Source: Actinomyces sp. UMB0138
Lineage (GTDB): Bacteria > Bacillota > Negativicutes > Veillonellales > Veillonellaceae
DNA: 64,000 nt
Assembly: GCF_002849225.1 (NCBI RefSeq)
Contig: NZ_PKMC01000001.1
Coordinates: 359,932 to 423,931 of the forward strand
Direction: 5' to 3'
The notes under the pieces were generated by a model. It ran no database searches and had not been told where the DNA came from. It was given only the letters and a program-made list of their open reading frames with translations. Positions 37,312 through 46,193 of the stretch are shown in pieces. Numbering within the stretch: the first letter of the stretch is position 1; every line of letters begins with the position of its first letter. The position numbers were made by a program, and so were the translations under genes.

Positions 37312-37772
37312 GGCATCACTTCAGGCTCGCCGTGGCTGCTAGCCTTGCGAGCCTGAGCCATCAACTTGTGAGTATCGCCGCTGAATATAGCCTGCTTCGG
37401 AGGAGTCTCGCCGGATGCCCACCAGCAGGCCGCTTCCACTGGACCCATCTTTTGCCGCAGTAGCGCGTGGATTTTACCTATGTTTTTGTCGAGGGCGCGA
37501 TCTGGACGCATCTGCCAAGTCGGGTAATACCAGGTGCGTCCCAGTTGCACTGCTACAAGCCGGTTTTCCGTTGCCGCTTTATGTATTCCCTGTCTAGAAA
37601 TACCTAGCCACGCAACTAGTTCGGGAGTTGTGCAACACGGCCCAACTAGCTCTGTCAGGCGTAGGGGAGTGTTTACTAGGGACCGGACTAGTCGCAATAC
37701 CTCCTGGGCAAGTTCGTCCTCGCGCGGACTCTTAGAAAGGAGGGCGGCTATCTTGTCTTTTGAAGAGGGCAC
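37308..37772 (-). CDS. Small HTH protein, possibly antitoxin-like
   Basis: A 154-residue protein from a GTG at 37772; longer readings upstream would run through the tRNA-Lys genes and are not real. The middle (about 48-90) reads as a helix-turn-helix: TTPELVAWLGISRQGIHKAATENRLVAVQLGRTWYYPTWQ. The C-terminal 60 residues (IHALLRQKMGPVEAACWWASGETPP) loosely resemble the toxin-binding part of Xre/MbcA/ParS antitoxins. No toxin gene is adjacent. Function uncertain. The GTG has no clear ribosome-binding site and lies just after the tRNA terminator. Confidence 0.6.
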   Translation of the reverse strand: MPSSKDKIAALLSKSPREDELAQEVLRLVRSLVNTPLRLTELVGPCCTTPELVAWLGISRQGIHKAATENRLVAVQLGRTWYYPTWQMRPDRALDKNIGKIHALLRQKMGPVEAACWWASGETPPKQAIFSGDTHKLMAQARKASSHGEPEVMP

Positions 37773-37792
37773 AGGCGAAATCCAGTCTAGAT

Positions 37793-37820
37793 AAAAAAAT
37801 ATCCCAGCCCGCGGCTGGGA
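37793..37820 (-). terminator. Rho-independent terminator after the tRNA-Lys pair
   Basis: On the minus strand TCCCAGCC - GCG - GGCTGGGA is followed by TATTTTTTT: an 8-bp GC-rich stem, 3-nt loop and strong T-run, starting 6 nt beyond the last tRNA-Lys. Confidence 0.93.
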
Positions 37821-37825
37821 GAGAG

Positions 37826-37898
<73 letters not shown>

Positions 37899-37934
37899 AG
37901 GGAGGACCTCTGGTCGTGAGAACCCAAGGTCCAG

Positions 37935-38007
<73 letters not shown>

Positions 38008-38038
38008 AGGCGTTTGTTTCTCAAAACGTCCGAGAACT

Positions 38039-38068
38039 ACTGTAGCGCTACGTCTGTTCAGATATCAA
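38039..38068 (-). promoter_or_regulatory. Candidate promoter of the tRNA-Lys pair
   Basis: Minus strand TTGATA, an 18-bp spacer, then TACAGT. The expected start lies about 25 nt before the first tRNA. Good match at -35 and acceptable at -10. Confidence 0.55.
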
Positions 38069-38172
38069 ATTGGCTCCCTGTGACATGCATCGCGTTGCCC
38101 TGAAGCTGTAGCGCAATGGGATGTCAATCCCGGTTAAACTAGCTTCAGATTGGAAGAGTGTTTGGAGAGATT

Positions 38173-38757
38173 TTGAACGAGCATAGCGGGGTAGGCCGCA
38201 CTTGGGCGGAATGTTTTCTGCTGCTTTCGGTAGTCGGGATGGCGGCCTCCATTGCCCTGGTAAAGGCAGAGCTTTCGCATCTAAAGAATCCAGATGCAGC
38301 TTTGGCTTGCGACATCAACCCACTGGTGGGGTGTGGCAAGTCCCTGATGTCGCCGGCAGCGCACTTGCTTGGGGTGCCCAACGCCCTAGTCGGAACTGCG
38401 ATCTTTGCGTTTGCAGTCGCGGTAGCACTTCTACTTGCCATGGACGTTGCCTTGCCGAAGGTAGCTTGGTTCTTGGGTGCCGCTGGTGGAATTGTGGGAT
38501 TGGGGGCTGTGGCGTTCTTCCTCTACCAGTCCATTGTCGTTTTTGGGGCACTGTGCCCCTACTGCCTTGTGGTGTGGGTGGTCGCCATTGCTATGGCGTG
38601 GATGCTAATTGGTAAGGCTGCGCGCCTTTGCAATCCAGACGGGGCGGTGGGTTCTTTCCTGTCCGCTTACCCGTGGGCTCCAACTGTGCTTACCTATCTC
38701 GTTGGCGCGGTTGTGGTCGTCTTGGCAATGGCGGACCAGATTGCGTTGGTGTTGTAA
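38173..38757 (+). CDS. Vitamin K epoxide reductase family membrane protein
   Basis: Four- to five-helix membrane protein that reoxidises a DsbA-like partner with quinone, supporting disulfide bonds in exported proteins. The 194 residues carry the loop cysteines Cys46 and Cys54 (ALACDINPLVGCGKS) and the active CPYC pair Cys128/Cys131. TTG at 38173 is chosen because GGAGAG lies just upstream; GTG at 38158 (five more residues) is an alternative. No DsbA-type gene is nearby. The stop directly abuts the ATG of the MntR-type regulator. Confidence 0.88.
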   Translation: MNEHSGVGRTWAECFLLLSVVGMAASIALVKAELSHLKNPDAALACDINPLVGCGKSLMSPAAHLLGVPNALVGTAIFAFAVAVALLLAMDVALPKVAWFLGAAGGIVGLGAVAFFLYQSIVVFGALCPYCLVVWVVAIAMAWMLIGKAARLCNPDGAVGSFLSAYPWAPTVLTYLVGAVVVVLAMADQIALVL

Positions 38758-39417
38758 ATGGATCTTTCTGCGATGGCCGAGGACTATTTGAAATACATCT
38801 ACTCGGCAACAGAATTTGAAGATGCCCATGTAGGAACCAACTCTCTAGCTGCCGCAATGGCCGTGGCGCCCTCTACGGCCTCGGAAAATATTCGTCGTCT
38901 GGTGGACGCCGGACTGGTCGAACACGAACGTTACCGCGGCATAGGGTTAACGAAACAGGGGTACGAACTGGCGGTGCAGCTCGTGCGCAAGCACCGGCTA
39001 CTGGAGACCTTCTTGGTGGACATTCTTGGTTACACCTGGGAGGAAGTAGACGAGGAAGCCGAGATTTTGGAGCACGCTGTCACGGAGCGCCTCTTAGGGC
39101 GCATTGACAAGGTCCTGGGCCACCCTAGACGCGATCCACACGGTGACCCGATTCCCGCAGCTGACGGCAGTGTCGAGGACGCCCAATGGGTTCGCCTGAG
39201 CGCGGTCGACAAGGGAGCGCTGGCACGCATAGAACGCGTCTCCGACGAAGATCCGCTAATCCTGAAGGAAGTAATTGCACAGGAGCTGTTACCCGGTGCG
39301 GAAGTCTTTGTAGCTGAACACAAGACGTACGCCGGAGTTATGCAAGTGGTGGTAAATGGAAAAGAAAAGACGATCGGCGACCCGGTGGCCGCCGCCATCT
39401 TTTGTGCCATTACTTGA
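38758..39417 (+). CDS. Metal-dependent transcriptional regulator, DtxR/MntR family
   Basis: Winged-HTH repressor of 219 residues that binds DNA when loaded with metal. The N-terminal DNA-binding domain contains SLAAAMAVAPSTASENIRRL; the dimer and metal domain has His79 and DEEAEILEH; a C-terminal FeoA/SH3-like domain follows after about residue 140. The metal residues are Asp9, His79, Glu102, Glu105 and His106. DtxR and IdeR have Met10 and Cys102 at the first and third of these positions, so the pattern is that of Mn2+-responsive MntR. ATG directly follows the VKOR stop. The 3' end overlaps the convergent HIT gene by 8 bp. Confidence 0.9.
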   Translation: MDLSAMAEDYLKYIYSATEFEDAHVGTNSLAAAMAVAPSTASENIRRLVDAGLVEHERYRGIGLTKQGYELAVQLVRKHRLLETFLVDILGYTWEEVDEEAEILEHAVTERLLGRIDKVLGHPRRDPHGDPIPAADGSVEDAQWVRLSAVDKGALARIERVSDEDPLILKEVIAQELLPGAEVFVAEHKTYAGVMQVVVNGKEKTIGDPVAAAIFCAIT

Positions 39418-39847
39418 GCGAGTGAAGATCCTTTGGCACGAGCTTCTCAAAACCTGCATCCACAAGTGCGCGGCGGAGTTTGGTGGCCGCCTCGTCCAGT
39501 TCGGCAGGGGAAGCCTGTGCTGCATTAGCAAGGTTGAGTTCGCCCTCACCATGAACCGGGATGACGTGCAGGTGCAGGTGTGGAACGTCGAAACCGGCAA
39601 TGACTAAACCAGCGCGCTCGCAGTCGAAAGCCTTTAGCTGGGCCGCGCCGATCCGCTTAGCAACCACGGCAAGGTGGCTGAAAAGCTTTTCGTCAGCCTC
39701 CCAGAAGCTCTCCACTTCCTGGCGGGGAACAACTAAAGTGTGACCGGCATTTACCGGCTCGATAGTCATAAACGCAACCGCCACGTCGTCCGCATAGACG
39801 AAAGTGCCGGGAATTTGCCCATCGATGATTTGGGTGAAAACGGACAT
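39410..39847 (-). CDS. HIT family protein
   Basis: Histidine-triad nucleotide-binding hydrolase of 145 residues. The triad VPHLHLHVIPV is intact, as is NAGHTLVVPRQEV. Members hydrolyse nucleotide phosphoramidates or AppppA-like molecules; the substrate here is unknown. ATG follows AAGGAGGAT. It is divergent from leuS and convergent with the MntR-type gene. Confidence 0.92.
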   Translation of the reverse strand: MSVFTQIIDGQIPGTFVYADDVAVAFMTIEPVNAGHTLVVPRQEVESFWEADEKLFSHLAVVAKRIGAAQLKAFDCERAGLVIAGFDVPHLHLHVIPVHGEGELNLANAAQASPAELDEAATKLRRALVDAGFEKLVPKDLHSLK

Positions 39848-39972
39848 TTATCCTCCTTGTTATACCGCTTCAATCTTATGAATTTGGAAGTCGGATTGTG
39901 AGCTAGTTTCAATGGTTGGGGCTAAATGACCTAGGATTGAGGCGATAACGCCGCAAGGAGGAGACAAGATTC

Positions 39973-42864
39973 ATGGCTGAAGAGACTGCTCACCGGTATA
40001 CCGCCGCTCTGGCAGGCCAGATTGAAAGAAAATGGCAGGACAAATGGGAAACTGAACAGACCTTTGCTGCCGATAACCCGGTAGGAGACCTTGCAGGCCC
40101 TCTGGCCGAGGCCGATCCTTTCTTCCTCCTAGACATGTTCCCTTACCCTTCAGGGAAAGGGCTGCACGTGGGGCACCCGCTTGGCTATATCGCGACTGAC
40201 GTGGTTGCCAGGTATCAGCGAATGCTCGGCAAGAACGTGCTGTACACCATGGGCTACGATGCTTTCGGCCTGCCTGCTGAGCAGTACGCGATTCAGACCG
40301 GGCAGCATCCTCGGGTAACTACCGAACAGAACATTGCAAACATGAATAGGCAGCTGCGGCAGATCGGCCTCTCTCATGACAAGCGTCGTTCTTTCGCCAC
40401 TACTGACAACGAATACGTCAAGTGGACTCAGTGGATCTTCTTGAAAATTTTTAGTTCCTGGTACGACCCGGATGCGCAAAACCGTGAAGGCGGCAAGGGC
40501 TGTGCGCGGCCTATCGAGACTCTGATTGCCCAGTTCGAGGACGGAACTCGGCAGACACCAGATGGTCGCGAGTGGGCAGAACTGTCTAAGAAGGAACAGG
40601 CCGATATCGTAGATAGCTACCGGCTCGCCTACGTGTCCTATGCGCCGGTCAACTGGTGTCCTGGCCTTGGCACTGTGCTCGCAAACGAGGAAGTTACTTC
40701 CGAGGGCCGCTCCGAACGTGGCAATTACCCGGTCTACAAGTCGAAGCTGCGCCAGTGGATGATGCGGATTACGGAATATGGCCACCGGCTTACCAAGGAC
40801 CTGGAAACTATTGATTGGCCCGACAAGGTGCGGGCAATGCAAGAGAACTGGATTGGTGAATCGCATGGGGCGAACGTAACGTTCGATTTGGCTGATTCTG
40901 CCGGATCTGATGTTTCTTCCCTAGAGGTGTACACGACCAGGCCGGACACTCTGTTTGGAGCAACCTTCATGGTTATTGCTCCTGAACATCCTCTGCTGGG
41001 CGATTCGGATCCGCAAAATGACGACCTGCATGTGCCAGCTCAGTGGCCTGAGGGTACCAGGGAGGCGTGGACCGGCGGTGCGGCGACCCCGAAGGAGGCT
41101 GTGAAGGCATACCGGCTCCAGGCCGCTGCGAAGAGTGACGAAGAACGTGGTGATGCAACCGAAAAGACTGGCGTATTCACCGGTATCTTTGCTACGAACC
41201 CGGTCAGTGGTGTCCCGGTTCCAGTGTTTGTGGCCGACTACGTGCTTTGGGGCTATGGAACGGGCGCCATTATGGCGGTGCCAGCACACGATGAGCGCGA
41301 CTTCGCATTCGCTAAGAAGTTTGATCTGGATATCATCACCACCATTTCGCCGGAAGAAGGTTTTGACCCCAGTGAAGCAGCCTGGACCGGCGACGGCGTG
41401 CTCATGAATTCTGCCAACGATTCTATTGACCTGAACGGTAAGAACAAAAAAGAGGCAATCGCGGCGATGGTGCAGGGGCTGGAGCAGACCGGCCATGGTC
41501 ATGCCGCCACCACCTACAGGTTGCGTGACTGGCTCTTCTCTAGGCAGCGCTACTGGGGGGAACCATTCCCGGTGGTCTATTCGAAGGATGGGCGCGTTCA
41601 TGCCCTCCCCGAGGACATGCTTCCGGTGACCTTGCCGGAACTGGATGATTTCAACCCGCGAGTCTTTGATCCCAACGATTCTAAGTCGGAGCCAGAACCT
41701 CCGCTTGGACGGGCACGAGATTGGTTGAGTGTAGAACTTGACCTGGGCGAAGGTAAGCAAACCTACTATCGCGACTCAAATACGATGCCGAACTGGGCGG
41801 GTTCTTGTTGGTACGAGATCCGTTACACTGACCCGAATAATGACGGCCAGTTCGTGGATCCCATGAACGAAGCCTACTGGATGGGTCCGCGCTCAGATGG
41901 TGCCTCTGGCGGAACTGACCTGTATGTGGGCGGCGTGGAACACGCCGTGCTTCACCTGCTTTACGCTCGCTTTTGGCACAAAGTGCTCTTTGACCTTGGT
42001 TATCTGTCTAGTTCGGAGCCTTTCCACAAGCTCTTCAACCAGGGCTATGTGCAGGCATACGCGTACACTGACGGGCGCGGTCAATATGTGCCCGCAGACG
42101 AGGTCGAGGGCGACGAGGAATCTGGCTTCACCTACCAAGGAGAGCCAGTCACCCAGGAATACGGCAAAATGGGGAAGTCCCTCAAAAACATCGTTACTCC
42201 CGACCAGATGTGTGAAGAATACGGTGCCGACACGTTCCGCGTATACGAAATGTCGATGGGGCCGCTTGACATGTCCCGTCCCTGGGAGACCCGCGCCGTT
42301 GTTGGTTCCCAACGATTCTTGCAGCGACTGTGGCGAAACGTCCTCGATGAAAACACCGGAGAGGTAACTGTCACCGAGGAAGAACTTGATCGGAAGACTG
42401 CAAAGCTTCTGGCTCGCACGATTGCCGATGTGACTGTCGAATACGACAATATGCGCATCAATACGGCGATTGCCAAGATGATCGTGCTGAATAACCACCT
42501 GACCGGTTTGAAGCAGGTACCGCGAAAGGCAGTTGAGCCGCTAGTGCTCATGCTCTCGCCTGTCGCCCCGCACATCGCCGAGGAATTGTGGCAGATTTTG
42601 GGACACGAAGACTCCATCGCCCGCGTGTCCTTCCCCGTGGTAACTGATGAGTCCTTGCTGGAAGAGGACGAAGTTACCTGTATTGTGCAGATTCAAGGCA
42701 AGGTGCGCGAGAGGCTTTCAGTGTCGCCCTCAATTTCTGCTGAAGAGTTGCAGGAGGCAGCGCTTTCGACGGACGCGGTGAAGGAGGCACTAGGTGGCCG
42801 CGAGCCCATGCGTGTCATCGTCAAGGCACCGAAGCTGGTGAACGTCGTACTTCCGAAGAAATAG
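39973..42864 (+). CDS. leuS: Leucyl-tRNA synthetase
   Basis: Class I synthetase charging tRNA-Leu, 963 residues. HIGH motif is HVGHPLGY near residue 65, the CP1 editing domain contains [21 protein letters not shown] and the adenylation loop is [10 protein letters not shown] (KMSKS with Gly for Ser, as in other actinobacterial LeuRS). Compared with E. coli (860) it has insertions near residues 160-215 and in the leucine-specific domain, usual in this phylum. ATG follows AAGGAGGAGAC. A very long palindrome closes the gene. Confidence 0.98.
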   Translation: MAEETAHRYTAALAGQIERKWQDKWETEQTFAADNPVGDLAGPLAEADPFFLLDMFPYPSGKGLHVGHPLGYIATDVVARYQRMLGKNVLYTMGYDAFGLPAEQYAIQTGQHPRVTTEQNIANMNRQLRQIGLSHDKRRSFATTDNEYVKWTQWIFLKIFSSWYDPDAQNREGGKGCARPIETLIAQFEDGTRQTPDGREWAELSKKEQADIVDSYRLAYVSYAPVNWCPGLGTVLANEEVTSEGRSERGNYPVYKSKLRQWMMRITEYGHRLTKDLETIDWPDKVRAMQENWIGESHGANVTFDLADSAGSDVSSLEVYTTRPDTLFGATFMVIAPEHPLLGDSDPQNDDLHVPAQWPEGTREAWTGGAATPKEAVKAYRLQAAAKSDEERGDATEKTGVFTGIFATNPVSGVPVPVFVADYVLWGYGTGAIMAVPAHDERDFAFAKKFDLDIITTISPEEGFDPSEAAWTGDGVLMNSANDSIDLNGKNKKEAIAAMVQGLEQTGHGHAATTYRLRDWLFSRQRYWGEPFPVVYSKDGRVHALPEDMLPVTLPELDDFNPRVFDPNDSKSEPEPPLGRARDWLSVELDLGEGKQTYYRDSNTMPNWAGSCWYEIRYTDPNNDGQFVDPMNEAYWMGPRSDGASGGTDLYVGGVEHAVLHLLYARFWHKVLFDLGYLSSSEPFHKLFNQGYVQAYAYTDGRGQYVPADEVEGDEESGFTYQGEPVTQEYGKMGKSLKNIVTPDQMCEEYGADTFRVYEMSMGPLDMSRPWETRAVVGSQRFLQRLWRNVLDENTGEVTVTEEELDRKTAKLLARTIADVTVEYDNMRINTAIAKMIVLNNHLTGLKQVPRKAVEPLVLMLSPVAPHIAEELWQILGHEDSIARVSFPVVTDESLLEEDEVTCIVQIQGKVRERLSVSPSISAEELQEAALSTDAVKEALGGREPMRVIVKAPKLVNVVLPKK

Positions 42865-42869
42865 GCTCT

Positions 42870-42913
42870 AGATAATTAGTGGGGCCAGCTAGCGCTGGCC
42901 CCACTAATTATCT
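42870..42913. terminator. Perfect 20-bp-stem terminator between leuS and the RDD gene
   Basis: Twenty-base arms (42870-42889 and 42894-42913) are exactly complementary around a TAGC loop. The stem has a GC-rich top (GGGGCCAGC) and AT-rich base, so it can serve both convergent genes. There is no separate T-run beyond the stem. Confidence 0.85.
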
Positions 42914-42942
42914 GTCGAAAGGTTGTCCCAACTGTAAGGGGT

Positions 42943-43743
42943 TTATTTAGTTCCTAGCAGGTGGGTTCGCATACGCTCTTCCGCTTGTAGGCGGGTAGAT
43001 TCCCGGTTGGTGCGCTCAGCAAGAAGAGCGGCAATTATCTGTTCTGGCGGTGCCTGTGGCGGCCGTGGCAGTACCGCTACGTATACCTGCCTCATAATCT
43101 GCTCAGCGAGGGAACGTCCGCCGGCGGAGCTAAATAGGTCGCGTCTGGTTATGAATTGCCTCATGGCAATGGCGAGCCCAGGGCTGATGCCTCCAAGATC
43201 GACAGTTTTGGCCCATGCCTCAAGTTGCGGGGGCATCTGCGGAGGAGTGGGGATGCGCAGTGGCATGCGTTCGCGGATTACGTAAGTGCCTGCTGCCAAG
43301 TCACCAACTCGCCGAGAACGTTTTTCCACTAGGACTGAAACGACAGAGATAGCTTGTATGGTCCAGATTTCGATTAGCCCCATGAGCGCCCTGGTAAAGC
43401 ACTGGCGCCAGACGATTGGGCCCGAATCTATCCGAACTACCCTCATTCCGCCAATCAGCTTCCCCAAAGACTTGCCTTTTGACAGGTACTCGACTGTGGC
43501 AGGAAGAATCAGGATAGAAAAAGCCATAAGAAGTATAAGTGCTGCTTTGACAAGGGCCTCGTCCAAGCTGGGGCCGTACTTTATGAAGAAGTACAGCATG
43601 AGGATAGCCAGAGAGGCGTAGAGAACCAGGTCCAAGATGCCACAGCAGATCCGGATTACGGGTGCAGCCGGAGGAATCAGCAGGGCTACGCCCTCGCCTG
43701 CAATGAGTTCGTCTGTTTCGTTAGTCGCCACGCCTTCGAGCAT
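42943..43743 (-). CDS. RDD family membrane protein
   Basis: A 266-residue protein with RDD-domain helices (about 25-165). The first Arg is in RICCGILDLVLYASL, and the family motif GKSLGKLIGGMRVVR is clear. The C-terminal 100 residues are cytosolic and carry Pro-rich stretches. Function unknown. RDD genes accompany SpoIIM, DUF58 and MoxR in actinobacteria, as here. ATG at 43743 is chosen; it lies only 22 bp from the divergent SpoIIM-type gene. An ATG at 43773 would overlap that gene. Confidence 0.8.
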   Translation of the reverse strand: MLEGVATNETDELIAGEGVALLIPPAAPVIRICCGILDLVLYASLAILMLYFFIKYGPSLDEALVKAALILLMAFSILILPATVEYLSKGKSLGKLIGGMRVVRIDSGPIVWRQCFTRALMGLIEIWTIQAISVVSVLVEKRSRRVGDLAAGTYVIRERMPLRIPTPPQMPPQLEAWAKTVDLGGISPGLAIAMRQFITRRDLFSSAGGRSLAEQIMRQVYVAVLPRPPQAPPEQIIAALLAERTNRESTRLQAEERMRTHLLGTK

Positions 43744-43765
43744 ACAGGTTCGGTAAGCTAAAGGC

Positions 43766-44761
43766 ATGGACATAGATGCGTATGCAAATATACACGAACC
43801 GCGGTGGCGAGAACTCGAAAAGCTTACTAAAAAGAGGAAGCTCACCGCTGCTGAAGCAGATAGGGCTATAGAGCTTTATCAGCGAACTAGCACGCATCTG
43901 TCGCAGCTGCGCACAACTGAGCCTGATCCGTCCCTAGTGGCTTCACTGTCGATGCTGCTCGCTAGGACCAGACGCAGGATGGGCTCTGCGACTCGTCCGT
44001 CCTTGAAGATGGCATCGCATTTTTTGACCTCGACTTTCCCAGCAGCACTCTACAAGTTGCGTTGGTGGTGGATGTCAACGATGGCGGCAAGCCTAGCAGT
44101 GTGCATTTTTATAGCGTGGCGCATCATTCATGATCCGTCTCTCGAGAGTTTGATTGGTACGCCGGAACGAATTCGACAACTAGTAGAGCATGACTTTGCA
44201 GATTATTACTCCGAGTATGCTGCCAGTCATTTTGCCTTCAGCGTGTGGGTCAATAATGCGTGGGTTACCGCTACCTGTATTGCTACGGGCATGCTGGGGC
44301 TCACGGTGATCTTTTTGCTCTATCAAAATGTGGCTAACTTGGGCGTTTCTGCGGCAATACTAATAAATCATGGGGCAGGAGCACAGTTCTTCGGATTGAT
44401 TTTGCCGCATGGCACACTGGAGCTCACTAGCGTGTTCGTGGCGGGCGGGGCCGGTCTCTACCTTTTTTGGTCGTGGATAAGTCCGAAAGATAGAACTAGA
44501 GGCGAGGCCCTTGCTAATGCGGGACGCACAGTTGCCGGAATTGCAATTGGGTTGGTACTAGTCCTAGCCGTATGCGGCGCACTAGAGGGGTTCGTTACGC
44601 CCTCTGGACTGCCCACCGCCGTCCGCATTGGCATTGGTATCGTTGCTGAGGTGCTTTTCTTCGTGTATGTGTTTGGACTGGGAAGATATGCCTACAATCA
44701 CGGTAACGATGGAGACATCACTAAGTCTTGGCAGGAAGATAAAGAAATAAGAGTTGGGTGA
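43766..44761 (+). CDS. Stage II sporulation protein M (SpoIIM)-family membrane protein
   Basis: A 331-residue protein: soluble helical N-terminus (about 1-95, DIDAYANIHEPRWRELEKL), then five or six membrane helices. The pattern SVWVNNAWVTATCIATGMLG, LINHGAGAQFFGLILPHGTLELTSVFVAGGAGL is the SpoIIM/DUF95 signature. In sporulating firmicutes SpoIIM works with peptidoglycan hydrolases in engulfment; in actinobacteria it occurs with MoxR/DUF58 genes and its role is unknown. AAAGG precedes the ATG, and the stop overlaps the L,D-transpeptidase start. Confidence 0.88.
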   Translation: MDIDAYANIHEPRWRELEKLTKKRKLTAAEADRAIELYQRTSTHLSQLRTTEPDPSLVASLSMLLARTRRRMGSATRPSLKMASHFLTSTFPAALYKLRWWWMSTMAASLAVCIFIAWRIIHDPSLESLIGTPERIRQLVEHDFADYYSEYAASHFAFSVWVNNAWVTATCIATGMLGLTVIFLLYQNVANLGVSAAILINHGAGAQFFGLILPHGTLELTSVFVAGGAGLYLFWSWISPKDRTRGEALANAGRTVAGIAIGLVLVLAVCGALEGFVTPSGLPTAVRIGIGIVAEVLFFVYVFGLGRYAYNHGNDGDITKSWQEDKEIRVG

Positions 44762-46185
44762 ATATGTCGCGGAGGGCGAAGATCTTTTTACCGCTGTTGG
44801 CCTTAGCATTAGCCCTGGCAGCAGGCGGAGCATACTGGTTTTATTTTCATGACAAAGGGCTCCCTGGGCAGAGCATTTCCGGGGTGTCTATTGCGGGAAA
44901 AAATCAGTCTGAGGTAGCTGCCCTTATCCGTAAACATGCCCAAAATGCCTCCCTTGAGGTTACCGGTCAAGGCGTAAAATCTCGCTCTTTCACTGGAAAG
45001 GAATTGGGGGCTAGTGTCAGCGCAGAGGAGAGCGCGAAAAAGGTATTCGCGCACCGCTCGTTCTGGGACTACTTCCTAATACCTGTCAGCGGAAGCACCG
45101 AGGACCTAGTTGTGGATTATGCTTATCCCGCTTTGATCGAAGCCGCCGCGGGACTTACCAAAGACTACAAAGAGGCCGTCGAACCGGAACTGGTCGTTGC
45201 CGCGGGAACGCTCACGATTCAGGAGGGCAAAGAAGGGCGCGGCATTGCGCCTACAAAGCTATCCGAAGGCTTCACAAAGGTACTTCGCGAGGGCAATTCG
45301 CAGAAGATAAATCTTTCCGCTGGGGTAGTGAAACCTCTAAACACGGCTAGCGATTTACAAACCTATCTTGCGTCAGCGAAGAAGTTCGCGCAGGTAGCAA
45401 TCAAAGTTGCCGCTGCCGACAAAACCTTCGAAGCGGCAGAGACTGACAAGCTTGGATGGGTTACTTCGCCCTCCAAACTGGGGAAAGCTCCAAAACGAGC
45501 CACAGCCGATGCGGCAAAGGTACAAAAATGGCTCAGAAGCAAAGAAAAGGAAGCTGCTAAGGTTCCTCAAGATGGATGCCGGAACGTTACCGAGGACGGA
45601 AAGGTCACCCAGGTCGTAAAGAAGAAGGTCGACGGAACAAAAGCAAATAATGTCCCCGCACTATCGCAGCAGATAGCTGCAGCATTGTCCACTACAAAGC
45701 CGTTCTCGGGCTCATTTGACATGGTTTCGGCGCCGGCAAAGTGGCAGGACAAGGTGATTGCTCCTGGAGCAGAGAAGCTTCCATATCAGGCCAGCAAGGG
45801 CGAAAAATGGTTCGATATCAACCTAACTGACTACACAATTGCCGCCTACCAAGGCGCAGACAAGGTGATAGGTCCCTACCTGATGGTTCCGGGCAGTCCA
45901 CAGCACCCAACGCCGCAGGGAACTTATAAGGTTTACATTAAGCGGCCTATACAAACCATGGTCGGCTACAACGATGACGGCTCGCTAGCATACCGCGCCC
46001 CGAATGTGCCATGGATTTTGTACTGGCATTACTCATACGCAATCCACGGCGCATACTGGCAGCATCAGTTTGGTCCGGGCGTAGGCTTCGGAGGCTCGCA
46101 TGGGTGCGTACAGCTACCGCCTGAAAAAGCAAAAGAGATGTTTGACTTTGGTGAACTTGACACCGTAGTGAGGGTCCACAAGTAA
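44758..46185 (+). CDS. L,D-transpeptidase (YkuD family) with VanW-type N-terminal domains
   Basis: Membrane-anchored cell-wall enzyme of 475 residues. One N-terminal membrane helix (about 8-27) is followed by two repeats resembling peptidoglycan-binding PG_binding_4 domains (about 35-290) and a C-terminal YkuD domain with IHGAYWQHQFGPG and SHGCVQLP, catalytic Cys450. It would form 3-3 peptidoglycan cross-links or attach proteins to the wall. GTG at 44758 overlaps the SpoIIM stop (GTGA); ATG at 44764 is a close alternative. Its coupling to SpoIIM implies joint expression. Confidence 0.88.
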   Translation: MNMSRRAKIFLPLLALALALAAGGAYWFYFHDKGLPGQSISGVSIAGKNQSEVAALIRKHAQNASLEVTGQGVKSRSFTGKELGASVSAEESAKKVFAHRSFWDYFLIPVSGSTEDLVVDYAYPALIEAAAGLTKDYKEAVEPELVVAAGTLTIQEGKEGRGIAPTKLSEGFTKVLREGNSQKINLSAGVVKPLNTASDLQTYLASAKKFAQVAIKVAAADKTFEAAETDKLGWVTSPSKLGKAPKRATADAAKVQKWLRSKEKEAAKVPQDGCRNVTEDGKVTQVVKKKVDGTKANNVPALSQQIAAALSTTKPFSGSFDMVSAPAKWQDKVIAPGAEKLPYQASKGEKWFDINLTDYTIAAYQGADKVIGPYLMVPGSPQHPTPQGTYKVYIKRPIQTMVGYNDDGSLAYRAPNVPWILYWHYSYAIHGAYWQHQFGPGVGFGGSHGCVQLPPEKAKEMFDFGELDTVVRVHK

Positions 46186-46193
46186 CCGTACTG

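Noticed and set aside
40921..41760. Minus-strand frame of 279 codons inside leuS
   Set aside because: Antisense shadow of leuS; no recognisable protein and no ribosome-binding site.
42189..42200. KMGKS in LeuRS instead of KMSKS as a damaged active site
   Set aside because: This substitution is usual in actinobacterial LeuRS and the rest of the loop is intact.
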